Part shown: piece after piece, positions 1 through 7,892 of the stretch
Position numbering within the stretch: the stretch's first letter is position 1
How the letters are laid out: the number at the start of each line of letters is the position of its first letter
Assembly: GCA_041745535.1 (NCBI GenBank)
Contig: JBGTIS010000069.1
Location: 1 to 17,249, forward strand
Length of the DNA stretch: 17,249 bases
From: JBGTIS01 sp041745535
Lineage (GTDB): Bacteria > Bacteroidota > Bacteroidia > Cytophagales > Cyclobacteriaceae
Reading direction: 5' to 3'
Notes under the pieces: model-generated
Databases searched by the model: none
What the model was told of the DNA's origin: nothing
Seen by the model: only the letters and a program-made list of their open reading frames with translations
Made by a program: the position numbers and the translations under genes

Positions 1-3000
1 AAGGACCTACCAATATCAGTCTGTCTCCTTCCAGCGTGGATGAAAACCAACCTGCTGGCACTATCGTAGGAGCTTTTTCCTCTACCAGTGGTACCGCTCC
101 CTATACCTATACCCTGGTTGCTGGCGCTGGCGATACCGATAACAGGGCTTTCTCCATTGCTTTTACTTCTTTAAAAACTAATGCCGTATTTAATTACGAA
201 GCAAAAAGCTCCTATTCCATCCGGGTCCAAACCACCGATAATAATGGAGAGAGCTTTTCCAATGCTTTTACTATTGCGGTCAACAATTTGGATGAAGCAC
301 CTACTAATATCAGTCTGTCTCCTTCCAGCGTGGATGAAAACCAACCTGCTGGCACTACCGTAGGAGCTTTTTCCTCTACCGGTGGCACTTCTCCTTATGC
401 TTATAGTTTGGTTGCTGGCGCTGGCAGTACCGACAATGCCGCGTTTTCTGTTTCAGGCACCTCATTGGTTACCAATGCTGTTTTTGATTATGAAGCAAAA
501 ACCTCCTATTCCATCCGGGTCCAAACCACCGATGATAATGGCGAGCGCTTTTCCAATGCTTTTACTATTGCGGTCAACAATTTGGATGAAGCACCTACCA
601 ATATCAGTCTGTCTCCTTCCAGCGTGGATGAAAACCAACCTGCTGGCACTACCGTAGGAGCTTTTTCCTCTACCAGTGGTACCGCTCCCTATACCTATAC
701 CCTGGGTGCTGGCGCTGGCGATACCGATAACAGTGCTTTCTCCATTGCTTTTACTTCTTTAAAAACTAATGCCGTATTTAATTACGAAGCAAAAAGCTCC
801 TATTCCATCCGCGTGCAAACCACTGATGGTAATGGAGAGCGCTTTGAAAAATCGTTGTCTGTTTCAATTAATGACATAAATGAAGCTCCATCGTTTACCA
901 TTCAGGGCAATCCACCAGCAGTTAAAGAAGATGCAGGTGTTCAGACAGTTACAGGTTTTGTGAGTAACATCTCTGATGGAGATGGGGGTTCGCAAAGTGT
1001 TTCCTTTAATTTATCGGAGGAGGCCAAAACAGATAAACTTAACTTTGCGGCCCAACCCAGTATAGACGCTAAAGGAGATCTGACCTACAGAGCCAGCGAT
1101 AATACGTTTGGAAGCGCCGATTATGCGGTAATATTAGGAGATAATGGGGCAACCGGCGGAAATAACACCAATACCAGCCCTGCCCAGTTAATTAAAATTG
1201 TGGTGTCTCCAGTAGGAGATACACCTTCTGTATCTGAAGCGGAAACTCTGGATGGGGTACAGACCACTATGGGGTTACAAATTACCCGAAATCCGAATGA
1301 CGGCACTGAAATTCAATATTATAAAATAAGTAATATTGTTGGAGGTGTGCTCTATCTGAACAATGGAACAACACCTTTGGCTAATGGGGCTTTTATAACC
1401 CGGGCTTCTGGAGAAGCAGGACTGAAATTTACGCCTACCCCAGGAGTAGAGGAAGGAAGTTTTAATGTGATTTCTTCGCTCTCTAACAATGATACCGGAT
1501 TAGGTGGCGCAGCCGCGAGGGGAATTATTAAGGTAAAAGCAAAAGCGGCAGCACCGGTGGCAACAAATGCTGAAACGCTGGAAGATACCCAAACCCAAGA
1601 CGGGCTTGTTTTAGACCGGAATCCTAAAGATGGGCCGGAAGTTACCTATTTTAAAATTTCGCAAATTAAAGGCGGCACTTTGTACTTGAACAATGGAATC
1701 CAGCCTGTTTCTGACAATCAATTCATTACGTACGATCAGGGACATGCAGGTTTAAAGTTTACGCCTACGTTAAATTCTACTGAAAACGGAAGCTTTGTAG
1801 TACAGTCAGCCACTTCAAACGAGGAAAAGGCTACCGGTAAAGATAAAGTAGCTGTTACTATTACGGTAATTTCAGTAAACGATGCCCCAACTATTTCCTT
1901 ACCGCCTGCGGTTACGGGCAAAGAAGAAGAGGCAGTTACAATTAATGGATTATCATTTGCCGATGTAGATGCTGGCAGTACGCCAGTGTCTGTCAATCTT
2001 TCGGTCGGTCATGGTATATTAACATTAGCCGCAACTACTGGAATCACTTTTGATGCTGGCAGCAATGGGAGTGCTTCCATGAAAATTACGGGTACCATCG
2101 CAAATATCAACAGTGCCGTTCAAAATTTAGCATACCTGAGCGACAATGGATTTTTTGGATCAGAAATCCTGAATATTAACATTTCCGACAACGGCGCCAT
2201 TGGCGAACAAGGTGGCACAAAAACGGCAACAGATACTTACCCTATTACCATCCAGGCAGTTAATGATCCACCTGTGCTATCAAAAGTGGAAACTTCAGCA
2301 TTGGTTTTTCCTGAAGACAATGCGCCAACTACCATAAGTGGTACCATAAGTCTGGAAGACAATGACAGTGAATCCATAGGTTCGGCTTCAGTAAAAATAG
2401 CCTCCAATTATTTAAAAAGTGAGGACGTATTGTCATTCCCGCAAAATGATCCAAATCTGACCGGAAGTTTCAATATCAGTACCGGAGAATTGAAGATTAC
2501 CCATAAAAATACCGGTAAGGATTTTTCACTCGCAATATTTCAGGATGCTTTGCGCTCGGTACAATACTTTAATGCCAATACGGTTAGTCCTTCTGTAGCG
2601 CCTCGCGCGGTAAGTTTTCAGATAACTGATGGAGAAGGCGCGACCAGTAATGTGGTTACCCGTAATATCACTATGGTTTCTATTAATGACGCCCCTGAGC
2701 TTATTAACATAGAAACAGCCCCACTCGTTTATCAACCGTTCACCACACCAAAAATTACCAGTTCAATTGTAATTGATGATCCTGACGGTGGCCTTATTAC
2801 TTCGGCTTCCATCCGAATTTCTCAAAACTACAAAATTGGTGATGATTTGCTGGACTTTATCAAAATAGGGAATATATCTTACAACTGGTCCCCTACTAAC
2901 GGTCAACTCACTTTGGTAGGCAATGAATCAAAAGAGGTGTACCAGGAAGCAATCAGATCTGTTACTTACCGGAACTTTGGATTATTTAATTTAAATCGCC

Positions 3001-6000
3001 TTGTATCAATTCAAATCCGGGATAGTGACGATAACAGAAGCTCGGAGGTGAACCGTTTTATCGTAATAGGTACCTCAGGCATTCCACCGGCAGTTTCTGA
3101 TATCAACAAACCTGCCCAGGAAGATTTATCAGTAACATTTTCTGAGGATGATTTCAGAAATGGTTATACTGACGATGGAGGCGATCCTGAAACAATCATT
3201 ATTAAATCGCTTACTAAAAGTGGTAGTTTAATTTTTAACGGAAATACCCTTACCGGAGCTTCAATTGGTGAAACCGGTTTTGTAATAGGTTTCAACGACA
3301 TTGGCAAACTGGTGTATAAACCGGAAGATAACTACAATGGGCAAGATAATTTTAAATGGAATGCATCTGACGGAAGTTCTACCAGTGCCAACGACGCTTT
3401 TGTAGATCTGAGTATTGCTGCTGTAAATGATGATCCGGTAATTAATGCTTCCGAGAGCTTTACCATTAATGAAGATGCCCGTACATTGCTTTCCGGAATT
3501 AGTATCACTGATGTAGATGCTAACGAAGGCTTGGAAAATGGTACCAACGATGGCATTATTTCCGTAGACATGACCACCATTATTGGTAAGATTTCTATTC
3601 CAACCAATCCTAATTTACAAATAACAGAGGGCGACGGATTCGATGATCAGGTATTGAAAATATCGGGAGTCCTGTCAGAAATTAACATTGCCCTTTCCGG
3701 TTTAATTTATGTTGGCGCACCCAATACAGCCGGGCAGGATGAACTTGAAATTATTGTCCGTGATAATGGAAATACTGGTAATATTGCCAAATCTGATATC
3801 GCTAACATTACACTCAATGTAATTTCAGCCAATGATCCACCGCTCCTTTCCAATATTGAAACAGACACATTGTCCTTTACTGAAAACGGAAACCCTGTGC
3901 TCGTCACCTCTGCTTTAGCCATCAGCGATGCAGACGAACCCGTTGACCAGGTAAGCCAGGCCACCGTAACCATTTCTCAGGGTTATACCAATCCTGACAA
4001 TGAGGTATTTAATTTCACCACATCTGGTGGCCTGACCGGCTCTCAAACCGGAAATACACTAATCATTACGGGTACGGCTCCTATGGAAACTTATCAGCAG
4101 GTTTTAAGGACCATTACTTATCAGAATACCAGTCAGAATCCTGGCGATTCGGTAAGGATGATCAGTTTCCAATTGAAAGATGTAAAAGATAGTTTAAGTA
4201 ATATCGCTTCCAGGGCAATTACCATTATCAATACCAACGATCCACCGGCGTTATCCAACATAGAAGCTACTCCCGCATCATTTATTGAAGGTGTCCCCCA
4301 AGTAATTGTTTCAGATTCTATTCTGCTGAACGATCCGGATGATGAAAATATCAGCAGTGTTACTGTAAAGATTGCCGATAACTATCAGGAAGGCGAGGAT
4401 TCTCTGGGGTTGGGCGGACTGATTAATATCACCGTATCCTGGGATTCTGCCACTGGTGTTCTTTTCTTATCGGGAGAGGCTGCCATTGAAGAATATCAGG
4501 CCGCTATAAAGTCGGTTAAGTATATTAACATTAAAAATGATGCGACCACAACGCCACGCGTAGTGAGTTTCCAGGCCAACGATGGTGATACAACCAGTAA
4601 TATTGTAACCAGAACGATTAATATTATTGAAAATGCGACCCCCAACATATCCAGTTTTGATAAGAATGTAGATGAAGATGTGGCCACCAGCTTTTCGCTG
4701 GAAGAATTTGCCGGAAACTATCGGGACGATGGAATTCCTCAGGATAACCTGAACCAGATTTTTATCGCTCAGCTTCCGAAGAATGGATTACTGATTTTTC
4801 AGGAAGATACCCTTACTCAGGAAAATTTATTTGCTTTTTCTCTGAATGGTTATCCTGTTAAAAGTAATGAAATTAAAAACCTGGCTTACCTTTCCGGTAC
4901 TAATTTTAATGGTGCGGATTCGTTAGGCTGGATAGGTTCTGATGGTTTTAAAAATTCGGGCATATCACAAATTTTTATCGCCGTGAATCCGGTTAATGAC
5001 GCTCCAATTGTAAGTAACTTCAATAAAACAGGCAATGAAGATTCTATGTTTCAATTTACTTCCACCGAGTTTCTGGAAAACTATCAGGATATTGAAAACG
5101 ATACCCTACAGAAAATAGCAATAAGCGTATTACCGGTGAATGGAATGTTGTTTTTAGATGGCATGCCTGTTTCTTTGAATTCTGAAATTAGCGTTAATGA
5201 CCTGAACGCGCTGGTTTATCAGGCAGCACCCGACTATTTTGGACAGGATAGTTTGAAATGGCGTGGCGCTGACGCATTTCAATTTTCCGCATCCGCTACC
5301 GTAATTTTTGATATTCAGCCTGTAGCCGACGCTCCTGTAATCTCTGATTTTTCCTTGTTCGCGGATGAGAATAATCAGATTACTTTTACTGAAGTAAACT
5401 TTATTGAAAATTTTTCTGATGTGGATGGTGATAGTTTACAAAAAATCGTAATCACAAATTTACCGGAAAAAGGAACGCTCTATCTGGGAGATCAGGTATT
5501 GGTGGTATCAGATACCTTATTGGTGAGTGAACTGAGTGATTTAATTTATACAGCTAATGAAAATTTCATGGAAGGTAGAGATAGATTTAGCTGGCAGGCA
5601 TCGGACGGCACGCTGCTTTCTATAAATTCAGCCCTGGTAAACATTATTATTGGTACGGGCGTAATTGAGTTTAATTTAACAACTGAGGAAGATTCTCCAC
5701 TGAATTTCAAGGCACCAGATTTTTCATCGAATTTTACCAGCCGTGATGGAGAACTCATGACGATAAGAATTGATTCACTGCCTAAAAATGGTGAGCTTAC
5801 ACTTTCCGGAACCCCGGTAAACGAGGGCCAGAATATCGACACCCCTGATATTAAAAACCTGGTATACATTCCTGCTGAGAACTTCAATGGTAAGGATAGT
5901 TTATACTGGAACGCGAAAAGCAATGGTGTATTTGTAACTGAAAACGCACAAATAACCATTACGGTGCTGCCTGTAAACGATCCGCCTGTTATCGCTCAAA

Positions 6001-6809
6001 TTGCCGATCAGGTTATTCTGGTCAATCAATCATCAGACCCGATTACGCTCACCGTAACAGATGTAGATTCAGCGCCTGCCACCCTGAGTATCTCTGTAGT
6101 ATCCGACAATCCAGATTTGGTTCCTAACGAAAACATTGTGCTTAATACCAATGAAAGTACACAATCGCTTACTTTAACTCCATTAGCCGATTCTACCGGA
6201 ATTGTGAACATCACCGTTACCGCTTCAGATGGTGAGAATGAATCCGAAATAACCTTTGTGGTAAGGGTTGTGCTTGAGTTATTAATTGTAGATGCCGGAG
6301 CGGACATGGAAATGGTTGTTGGTGAAACCGCTGCCCTAACCGCTGCGGTTAGTGGCGGTGTAGAACCTATTACCTATTCCTGGACCTGCAACCTGCCTGA
6401 ATGCGCCATTGATAATAATTCGGCAGCTACCATCAATATATCGCCACCACTGGACACAACTTATGTGTACTATGTAGAAGTAAGTGATGCACAGGGATTA
6501 ATATCCTTTGATACAGTTGCTGTAACTGTATATCCAAGTCCGGAATCGCTGGTGATCGCCAATGGGTTCACCCCAGACGGAGATACAAAAAATGACACCT
6601 GGGTAATTGATAACATCAACGTATTTGACGGTGTAACGGTACAAATTTACAACCGGTACGGTACCGAGGTGTTCCATTCGGAAGGTTACAACCAACCATG
6701 GGATGGCAAGTATAATGGTAAAGATTTACCTATTGGCACTTATTATTTTGTGGTTAACATTGAAAATGGGCGGCAGGTATACAAAGGTACAGTGTCTATT
6801 TTACGCTAA
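1..6809 (+). CDS. Giant multidomain cadherin-like adhesin with T9SS type B (CHU_C) C-terminal domain, 5' partial
   Basis: The reading frame is open from base 3 to the TAA at 6807-6809, giving 2268 visible residues. A GTG at 36 falls inside a repeat whose other copies have Val there, so it is not the start; the real start is upstream of the window. The protein is a string of beta-sandwich modules of about 90-140 residues, mostly joined by the V-N-D-x-P linkers typical of cadherin-like and tandem-95 bacterial adhesins. I read the order as A-A-A-B-C-C-D-E-E-F-D-E-E-F-F-F-F-G, then a PKD-like domain (about 6280-6540) and a CHU_C domain (about 6541-6806). Acidic D-x-D and D-x-N-E motifs suggest Ca2+ binding. 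Known for the family: CHU_C proteins are exported by T9SS and include gliding adhesins such as SprB. Inferred: a cell-surface adhesin or motility protein. I saw only two Cys, both in the PKD-like domain. The family is confident; the ligand is unknown. Confidence 0.93.
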   Translation, partial: GPTNISLSPSSVDENQPAGTIVGAFSSTSGTAPYTYTLVAGAGDTDNRAFSIAFTSLKTNAVFNYEAKSSYSIRVQTTDNNGESFSNAFTIAVNNLDEAPTNISLSPSSVDENQPAGTTVGAFSSTGGTSPYAYSLVAGAGSTDNAAFSVSGTSLVTNAVFDYEAKTSYSIRVQTTDDNGERFSNAFTIAVNNLDEAPTNISLSPSSVDENQPAGTTVGAFSSTSGTAPYTYTLGAGAGDTDNSAFSIAFTSLKTNAVFNYEAKSSYSIRVQTTDGNGERFEKSLSVSINDINEAPSFTIQGNPPAVKEDAGVQTVTGFVSNISDGDGGSQSVSFNLSEEAKTDKLNFAAQPSIDAKGDLTYRASDNTFGSADYAVILGDNGATGGNNTNTSPAQLIKIVVSPVGDTPSVSEAETLDGVQTTMGLQITRNPNDGTEIQYYKISNIVGGVLYLNNGTTPLANGAFITRASGEAGLKFTPTPGVEEGSFNVISSLSNNDTGLGGAAARGIIKVKAKAAAPVATNAETLEDTQTQDGLVLDRNPKDGPEVTYFKISQIKGGTLYLNNGIQPVSDNQFITYDQGHAGLKFTPTLNSTENGSFVVQSATSNEEKATGKDKVAVTITVISVNDAPTISLPPAVTGKEEEAVTINGLSFADVDAGSTPVSVNLSVGHGILTLAATTGITFDAGSNGSASMKITGTIANINSAVQNLAYLSDNGFFGSEILNINISDNGAIGEQGGTKTATDTYPITIQAVNDPPVLSKVETSALVFPEDNAPTTISGTISLEDNDSESIGSASVKIASNYLKSEDVLSFPQNDPNLTGSFNISTGELKITHKNTGKDFSLAIFQDALRSVQYFNANTVSPSVAPRAVSFQITDGEGATSNVVTRNITMVSINDAPELINIETAPLVYQPFTTPKITSSIVIDDPDGGLITSASIRISQNYKIGDDLLDFIKIGNISYNWSPTNGQLTLVGNESKEVYQEAIRSVTYRNFGLFNLNRLVSIQIRDSDDNRSSEVNRFIVIGTSGIPPAVSDINKPAQEDLSVTFSEDDFRNGYTDDGGDPETIIIKSLTKSGSLIFNGNTLTGASIGETGFVIGFNDIGKLVYKPEDNYNGQDNFKWNASDGSSTSANDAFVDLSIAAVNDDPVINASESFTINEDARTLLSGISITDVDANEGLENGTNDGIISVDMTTIIGKISIPTNPNLQITEGDGFDDQVLKISGVLSEINIALSGLIYVGAPNTAGQDELEIIVRDNGNTGNIAKSDIANITLNVISANDPPLLSNIETDTLSFTENGNPVLVTSALAISDADEPVDQVSQATVTISQGYTNPDNEVFNFTTSGGLTGSQTGNTLIITGTAPMETYQQVLRTITYQNTSQNPGDSVRMISFQLKDVKDSLSNIASRAITIINTNDPPALSNIEATPASFIEGVPQVIVSDSILLNDPDDENISSVTVKIADNYQEGEDSLGLGGLINITVSWDSATGVLFLSGEAAIEEYQAAIKSVKYINIKNDATTTPRVVSFQANDGDTTSNIVTRTINIIENATPNISSFDKNVDEDVATSFSLEEFAGNYRDDGIPQDNLNQIFIAQLPKNGLLIFQEDTLTQENLFAFSLNGYPVKSNEIKNLAYLSGTNFNGADSLGWIGSDGFKNSGISQIFIAVNPVNDAPIVSNFNKTGNEDSMFQFTSTEFLENYQDIENDTLQKIAISVLPVNGMLFLDGMPVSLNSEISVNDLNALVYQAAPDYFGQDSLKWRGADAFQFSASATVIFDIQPVADAPVISDFSLFADENNQITFTEVNFIENFSDVDGDSLQKIVITNLPEKGTLYLGDQVLVVSDTLLVSELSDLIYTANENFMEGRDRFSWQASDGTLLSINSALVNIIIGTGVIEFNLTTEEDSPLNFKAPDFSSNFTSRDGELMTIRIDSLPKNGELTLSGTPVNEGQNIDTPDIKNLVYIPAENFNGKDSLYWNAKSNGVFVTENAQITITVLPVNDPPVIAQIADQVILVNQSSDPITLTVTDVDSAPATLSISVVSDNPDLVPNENIVLNTNESTQSLTLTPLADSTGIVNITVTASDGENESEITFVVRVVLELLIVDAGADMEMVVGETAALTAAVSGGVEPITYSWTCNLPECAIDNNSAATINISPPLDTTYVYYVEVSDAQGLISFDTVAVTVYPSPESLVIANGFTPDGDTKNDTWVIDNINVFDGVTVQIYNRYGTEVFHSEGYNQPWDGKYNGKDLPIGTYYFVVNIENGRQVYKGTVSILR
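6..887 (+). repeat. Three tandem 294-bp repeats encoding 98-residue cadherin-like domains
   Basis: The units start at 6, 300 and 594, each with the codons for P-T-N-I-S-L-S-P-S-S, and are exactly 294 bp apart, so the frame is kept. Units 1 and 3 differ at only about three positions over their first 230 bp. Unit 2 matches them closely at its edges but diverges through its middle (about 380-500). The segment spanning the unit 1/2 junction (254-380) recurs at 548-674 with one mismatch. Each unit has the strand motifs V-D-E-N-x-P-A-G, F-x-Y-E-A-K-x-S-Y-S-I-R-V-Q-T-T-D and a terminal N-D/N-L-x-E-A-P. Unit 1 is probably preceded by further copies outside the window, since the visible sequence begins at a unit boundary. 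Confidence 0.95.
1224..1886 (+). repeat. Pair of tandem type C adhesin modules
   Basis: Two adjacent modules of about 110 residues (1224-1553 and 1554-1886) share one plan. Each opens with x-A-E-T-L followed by L-x-x-x-R-N-P-x-D-G, then a YxKIS strand, a G-G-x-L-Y-L-N-N-G turn, F-I-T, and A-G-L-K-F-T-P-T. Their DNA is clearly diverged, unlike the 294-bp repeats at the start, so this is an older duplication. The G-x-L-Y-L-N-x-G core resembles the repeat seen in other Bacteroidota surface proteins. Confidence 0.8.
1887..5003 (+). repeat. Higher-order duplication: two D-E-E-F four-module blocks in the adhesin
   Basis: Modules in 1887-3434 follow the order D (1887-2270), E (2271-2693), E (2694-3083), F (3084-3434). 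The same order recurs in 3435-5003: D (3435-3839), E (3840-4244), E (4245-4640), F (4641-5003). The blocks are 1548 and 1569 bp. Position-specific traits also correspond. The first E of each block has an L-T-G-S turn. The second E has I-x-x-x-W followed by G-x-L-x-L-x-G, and both second E modules join F without the usual V-N-D-x-P linker. Both F modules have a Y-x-D-D-G-x-P insert missing from the later F copies. Divergence is high, so this is an ancient block duplication read from protein similarity. Confidence 0.7.
4641..5984 (+). repeat. Four consecutive type F adhesin modules
   Basis: Modules at 4641-5003, 5004-5333, 5334-5654 and 5655-5984 are consecutive copies of the F type (a fifth F copy is at 3084-3434). 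Shared features are an N-terminal E-D or D-E pair, an F-x-x-N-F/Y-x-D strand, an L-P-x-x-G-x-L-x-L turn, and a late N-F-x-G-x-D-S-L-x-W motif usually followed by x-x-x-D-G. Most end in V-N-D-x-P linkers. This resembles the tandem-95/VCBS-like architecture of large bacterial surface proteins. The run makes an extended stalk between the D-E-E-F blocks and the C-terminal PKD-like region. Confidence 0.75.
6541..6806 (+). other. CHU_C / gliding-motility-associated T9SS type B sorting domain
   Basis: The last roughly 88 residues of the adhesin carry the hallmark motifs of the CHU_C family: N-G-F-T-P-D-G-D-x-x-N-D-T-W, V-x-I-Y-N-R-Y-G-x-E-V-F, P-W-D-G-K-Y-N-G-K-D-L-P, G-T-Y-Y-F-V and a terminal Y-K-G-T-V-S-I-L-R. 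In Flavobacterium johnsoniae, type B CTD cargo such as SprB needs an SprF-type protein for secretion, which fits the PorP/SprF gene immediately downstream. The domain sits at the extreme C-terminus, as expected for a T9SS signal. Confidence 0.93.
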
Positions 6810-6865
6810 AATTGGTATAAATTATGGCAAGCTGACAAAAGAGGTAAGCTTTAAAGAACAGAAAT

Positions 6866-7876
6866 ATGAGCAAAAAATTTTACCTGATTATTTTACTTAC
6901 TGGCCTTGCGCTTGCCTCTGCCCGGGCACAGCAGCAATTTCAAATGAGTCAGTATTTTATGAGTCCAATTACCTTTAACCCAGCCGTTACCGGCGTAGAA
7001 GACTTCGTTGACCTGAAAGTTGGTTTCAGGCAACAATGGTCCGGATTTGAGGATGCGCCCCGCACCTATTTTATCAGTGCCAGCGGCACGTTAAACTCAA
7101 GCAGCAATGAGTTTCTTTATAAAGGAAATTCACTGAGAATCAGTGATCCATCCATTTATGACCAGTTCAGGGGAAGAACCCAGGGGAAAATTAAACATGG
7201 TATTGGAGGATATATTGTAAGAGACCAACAAGGGCCATTCAGGCAAATGGGTGGATATGTCGCCTATGCGCCTCATTTTTCATTGGGTCCAAAAGCAACC
7301 CTTGCCGTGGGTGTTTCCGGTGGTTTGTCGAATCGTGAATGGAATATTGGCGATATTTCTGTAAGAGAACCTGACGATAATACCTATAATAATTATTTAA
7401 CCCAGGGCGTAATTGAGAATTATTTTGACCTGAACGCGGGAGTTTTTTTCTACACCAATACTTTTTATATAGGTTATTCCGCGAATCAACTACTGCAAAA
7501 TAAAGTATATGCCGGCCAGGAAAATATTGGAAAGTTAACCGCGCATCATTACCTGACGGCCGGCTACCGGATCCCGCTCAACAGCCGACTTGATTTTTTG
7601 CCCAGCGTATTGCTCAAGTATGTCAGTCCTGTACCGCCAGTATTGGATATTAATCTTAAAGTAAAATACAATGAGGTGTTTTGGGCAGGCGTTTCTTACA
7701 GAAATAATGACGCGATCGCGGGCATGGCAGGTGCCACACTCAACCAATTTATTAACTTAAGCTATTCGTACGATTTTACTATTTCAGACTTTAATGCCTA
7801 CAACACAGGAAGTCATGAAATAATTTTAGGTTTAATGTTGTTCAATAAAACAGGGGCAACGCCATATTTGTGGTAG
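6866..7876 (+). CDS. PorP/SprF-family type IX secretion outer-membrane protein
   Basis: A 336-residue protein. Residues 1-21 form a Sec signal peptide (K-K, a hydrophobic run, A-R-A before Q22). The mature N-terminus shows the PorP/SprF signature: Q-x-x-M-S-Q-Y-F, then F-N-P-A-V-T-G and R-Q-Q-W-S-G-F-x-x-A-P. The remainder alternates amphipathic strands and Gly-rich turns, as in a 12-16-strand outer-membrane barrel, and the length is normal for the family. A stretch around residues 72-108 is somewhat expanded. Family knowledge: SprF-type proteins are needed for delivery of type B CTD cargo by T9SS, and in many Bacteroidota sit directly after the cargo gene. Here the gene starts 56 bp after the CHU_C adhesin, so it is probably its dedicated partner. 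The ATG at 6866 is preferred because it gives the full signal peptide; no strong Shine-Dalgarno is visible. Confidence 0.93.
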   Translation: MSKKFYLIILLTGLALASARAQQQFQMSQYFMSPITFNPAVTGVEDFVDLKVGFRQQWSGFEDAPRTYFISASGTLNSSSNEFLYKGNSLRISDPSIYDQFRGRTQGKIKHGIGGYIVRDQQGPFRQMGGYVAYAPHFSLGPKATLAVGVSGGLSNREWNIGDISVREPDDNTYNNYLTQGVIENYFDLNAGVFFYTNTFYIGYSANQLLQNKVYAGQENIGKLTAHHYLTAGYRIPLNSRLDFLPSVLLKYVSPVPPVLDINLKVKYNEVFWAGVSYRNNDAIAGMAGATLNQFINLSYSYDFTISDFNAYNTGSHEIILGLMLFNKTGATPYLW

Positions 7877-7892
7877 TGTAAAATTTTTAGCT

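Noticed and set aside
181..657. Two short + strand frames (181-363 and 382-657) with matching peptides
   Set aside because: They are out-of-frame shadows of the 294-bp repeats; their similarity to each other only reflects the DNA repeat.
5546..5959. 137-codon open frame on the - strand
   Set aside because: It lies antisense inside the well-supported adhesin, has no recognisable motif and mirrors its codon pattern.
36..6809. GTG at 36 as the start of the adhesin
   Set aside because: The frame is open upstream of it to base 3 and continues the repeat in phase; the same codon is an internal Val in units 2 and 3.
6703..6978. 91-codon + strand frame across the adhesin end and SprF-like start
   Set aside because: It overlaps two well-supported genes in another frame and has no coherent protein features.
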